Source: Salvator merianae
Taxonomy: Eukaryota; Chordata; Lepidosauria; Squamata; Teiidae
Direction: 5' to 3'
NCBI GenBank assembly: GCA_003586115.2
Contig: QVOM02000042.1
Span: forward strand, 78,384,416-78,448,415
Length of the DNA: 64,000 nt
Numbering within the stretch: the first letter of the stretch is position 1; every line of letters starts with the position of its first letter. The translations under genes were made by a program, and so were the position numbers. Positions 63,355 through 64,000 of the stretch are shown here, in pieces. Under the pieces are notes generated by a model that ran no database searches, had not been told where the DNA came from, and was given only the letters and a program-made list of their open reading frames with translations.

Positions 63355-63802
63355 ATGCAGCTGTGTTGGTGTCTGGCCATTTGCCTCCTGGAAATAGGTA
63401 GAGATATAACAGGCAATGCAGTGTGGCTATGTACTCGGTGATCATATTACAGGCTATATACTCCGTCCCTCCAAAGGATAAGTTTAATCGCACATCGTAT
63501 TTTCTGTTCCAGGTTGCTCAAGTGCTGCTATCACCCAAGCGCGGAGTCTGGTGTTGCAGGAAGGCAAAACTGCCAATCTGGAGTGCAAACAAACAGACGG
63601 ACACAGCTACATGTTCTGGTACCGGTAGAATGCAGACGGGCGCCTGCAGTTGCTCTTTTACTTCCAGTATGGAAACGTTGTGGAGAAAGGAGATGTTTCT
63701 TCCCTGTTCACTGCTAATTGTTCCGAGCAATCACGTTGCAATCTTCATATTTCATCTGTGAAGCCAGCGGATTCAGCTGTATATTTTTGTGCAAGCAGTA
63801 AA
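63355..63802 (+). pseudogene. TRBV: TRBV segment 6, pseudogene by one stop codon
   Basis: The leader exon 63355-63397 (14 codons plus G; MQLCWCLAICLLEIG) has a GTAGAG donor. A 115-bp intron is followed by the V exon 63513-63802. The protein reads SLVLQEGKTANLECKQ (first Cys), YMFWYR, then TAG at 63626-63628 where TRBVs have Gln (WYRQ), then ADGRLQLLFYFQYG and CNLHISSVKPADSAVYFCAS (second Cys). Everything else, including splice sites and recombination signal, is intact. CAG to TAG is a single C-to-T change, so this may be a recent loss, a polymorphism or an assembly error. Confidence 0.9.
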
Positions 63803-63841
63803 CACAGCACTTCAAAGTCAACCTGGTTTCCCACAGAAAGT
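63803..63841 (+). promoter_or_regulatory. 23-RSS of TRBV segment 6
   Basis: Heptamer CACAGCA (5 of 7, first four bases CACA intact), a 23-bp spacer and nonamer ACAGAAAGT. Confidence 0.8.
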
Positions 63842-63931
63842 CATAAATTCTCACAGTACGCAGGGCTTTAGGGATTTGCAGTAAAATATGTAATTGAAAG
63901 TTTAGTTATGTCCAGTCATCATTATGAAACC

Positions 63932-63974
63932 ATGCAGCTGTTTGTTGCTTCCCTTGGCTATTTTCATCTCACAG
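63932..63974 (+). CDS. TRBV: Probable leader exon of next TRBV (V exon outside window)
   Basis: ATG plus 13 codons plus G: MQLFVASLGYFHLTG, hydrophobic, with a GTGATT donor in phase 1. It has the same 43-base length and MQL start as the leader at 63355. It begins only 91 bases after the previous recombination signal, which is close. No V exon can be checked. Confidence 0.45.
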
Positions 63975-64000
63975 GTGATTTCATTCTTGTTTTCCTTCAG

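Overview
The window is vertebrate nuclear DNA: widely spaced exons with GT..AG introns, and dense interspersed repeats. The repeat mix (CR1/L2-clade, L1-type and BovB/RTE LINEs, tRNA- and 5S-derived SINE-like copies, hAT and PIF/Harbinger-like MITEs) and the gene content point to a non-avian reptile, most likely a squamate. The species cannot be named from the sequence alone.

The layout is the 5' edge of a T-cell receptor beta (TRB) locus. From 87 to 25508 on the minus strand lies MOXD2, a copper type II ascorbate-dependent monooxygenase of the dopamine beta-hydroxylase family. Twelve exons encode 538 residues with no interruption, and the gene runs off the left end of the window. From 25509 to 37446 I see only intergenic, repeat-rich DNA.

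From 37447 rightwards is a series of plus-strand TCR beta variable (TRBV) units: a frame-broken TRBV pseudogene with its recombination signal (37447-37898), a V-like relic (about 40046-40315), and an apparently functional TRBV (42565-43693). Next comes a complete five-exon minus-strand trypsinogen gene (45882-52448). After it are two apparently functional TRBV (53918-54645 and 58846-59975), a TRBV with one premature stop (63355-63802), and a probable leader exon of a further TRBV at the right edge (63932-63974). Five V segments carry heptamer/nonamer recombination signals, four with a 23-bp spacer and one with 22 or 24.

The order MOXD2 - first TRBV - trypsinogen - more TRBV matches the 5' part of the mammalian TRB locus. 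Trypsinogen has no known role in TCR function; its place inside the locus is a long-conserved linkage. The V segments provide CDR1, CDR2 and the start of CDR3 after V(D)J joining. No D, J or C segment lies in the window.

Mobile DNA fills the introns and spacers. Notable cases are two hAT MITEs with perfect 8-bp target duplications, a family of terminal-inverted-repeat elements with 3-bp duplications, long foldback elements, and a three-level nested insertion at 27056-28488.
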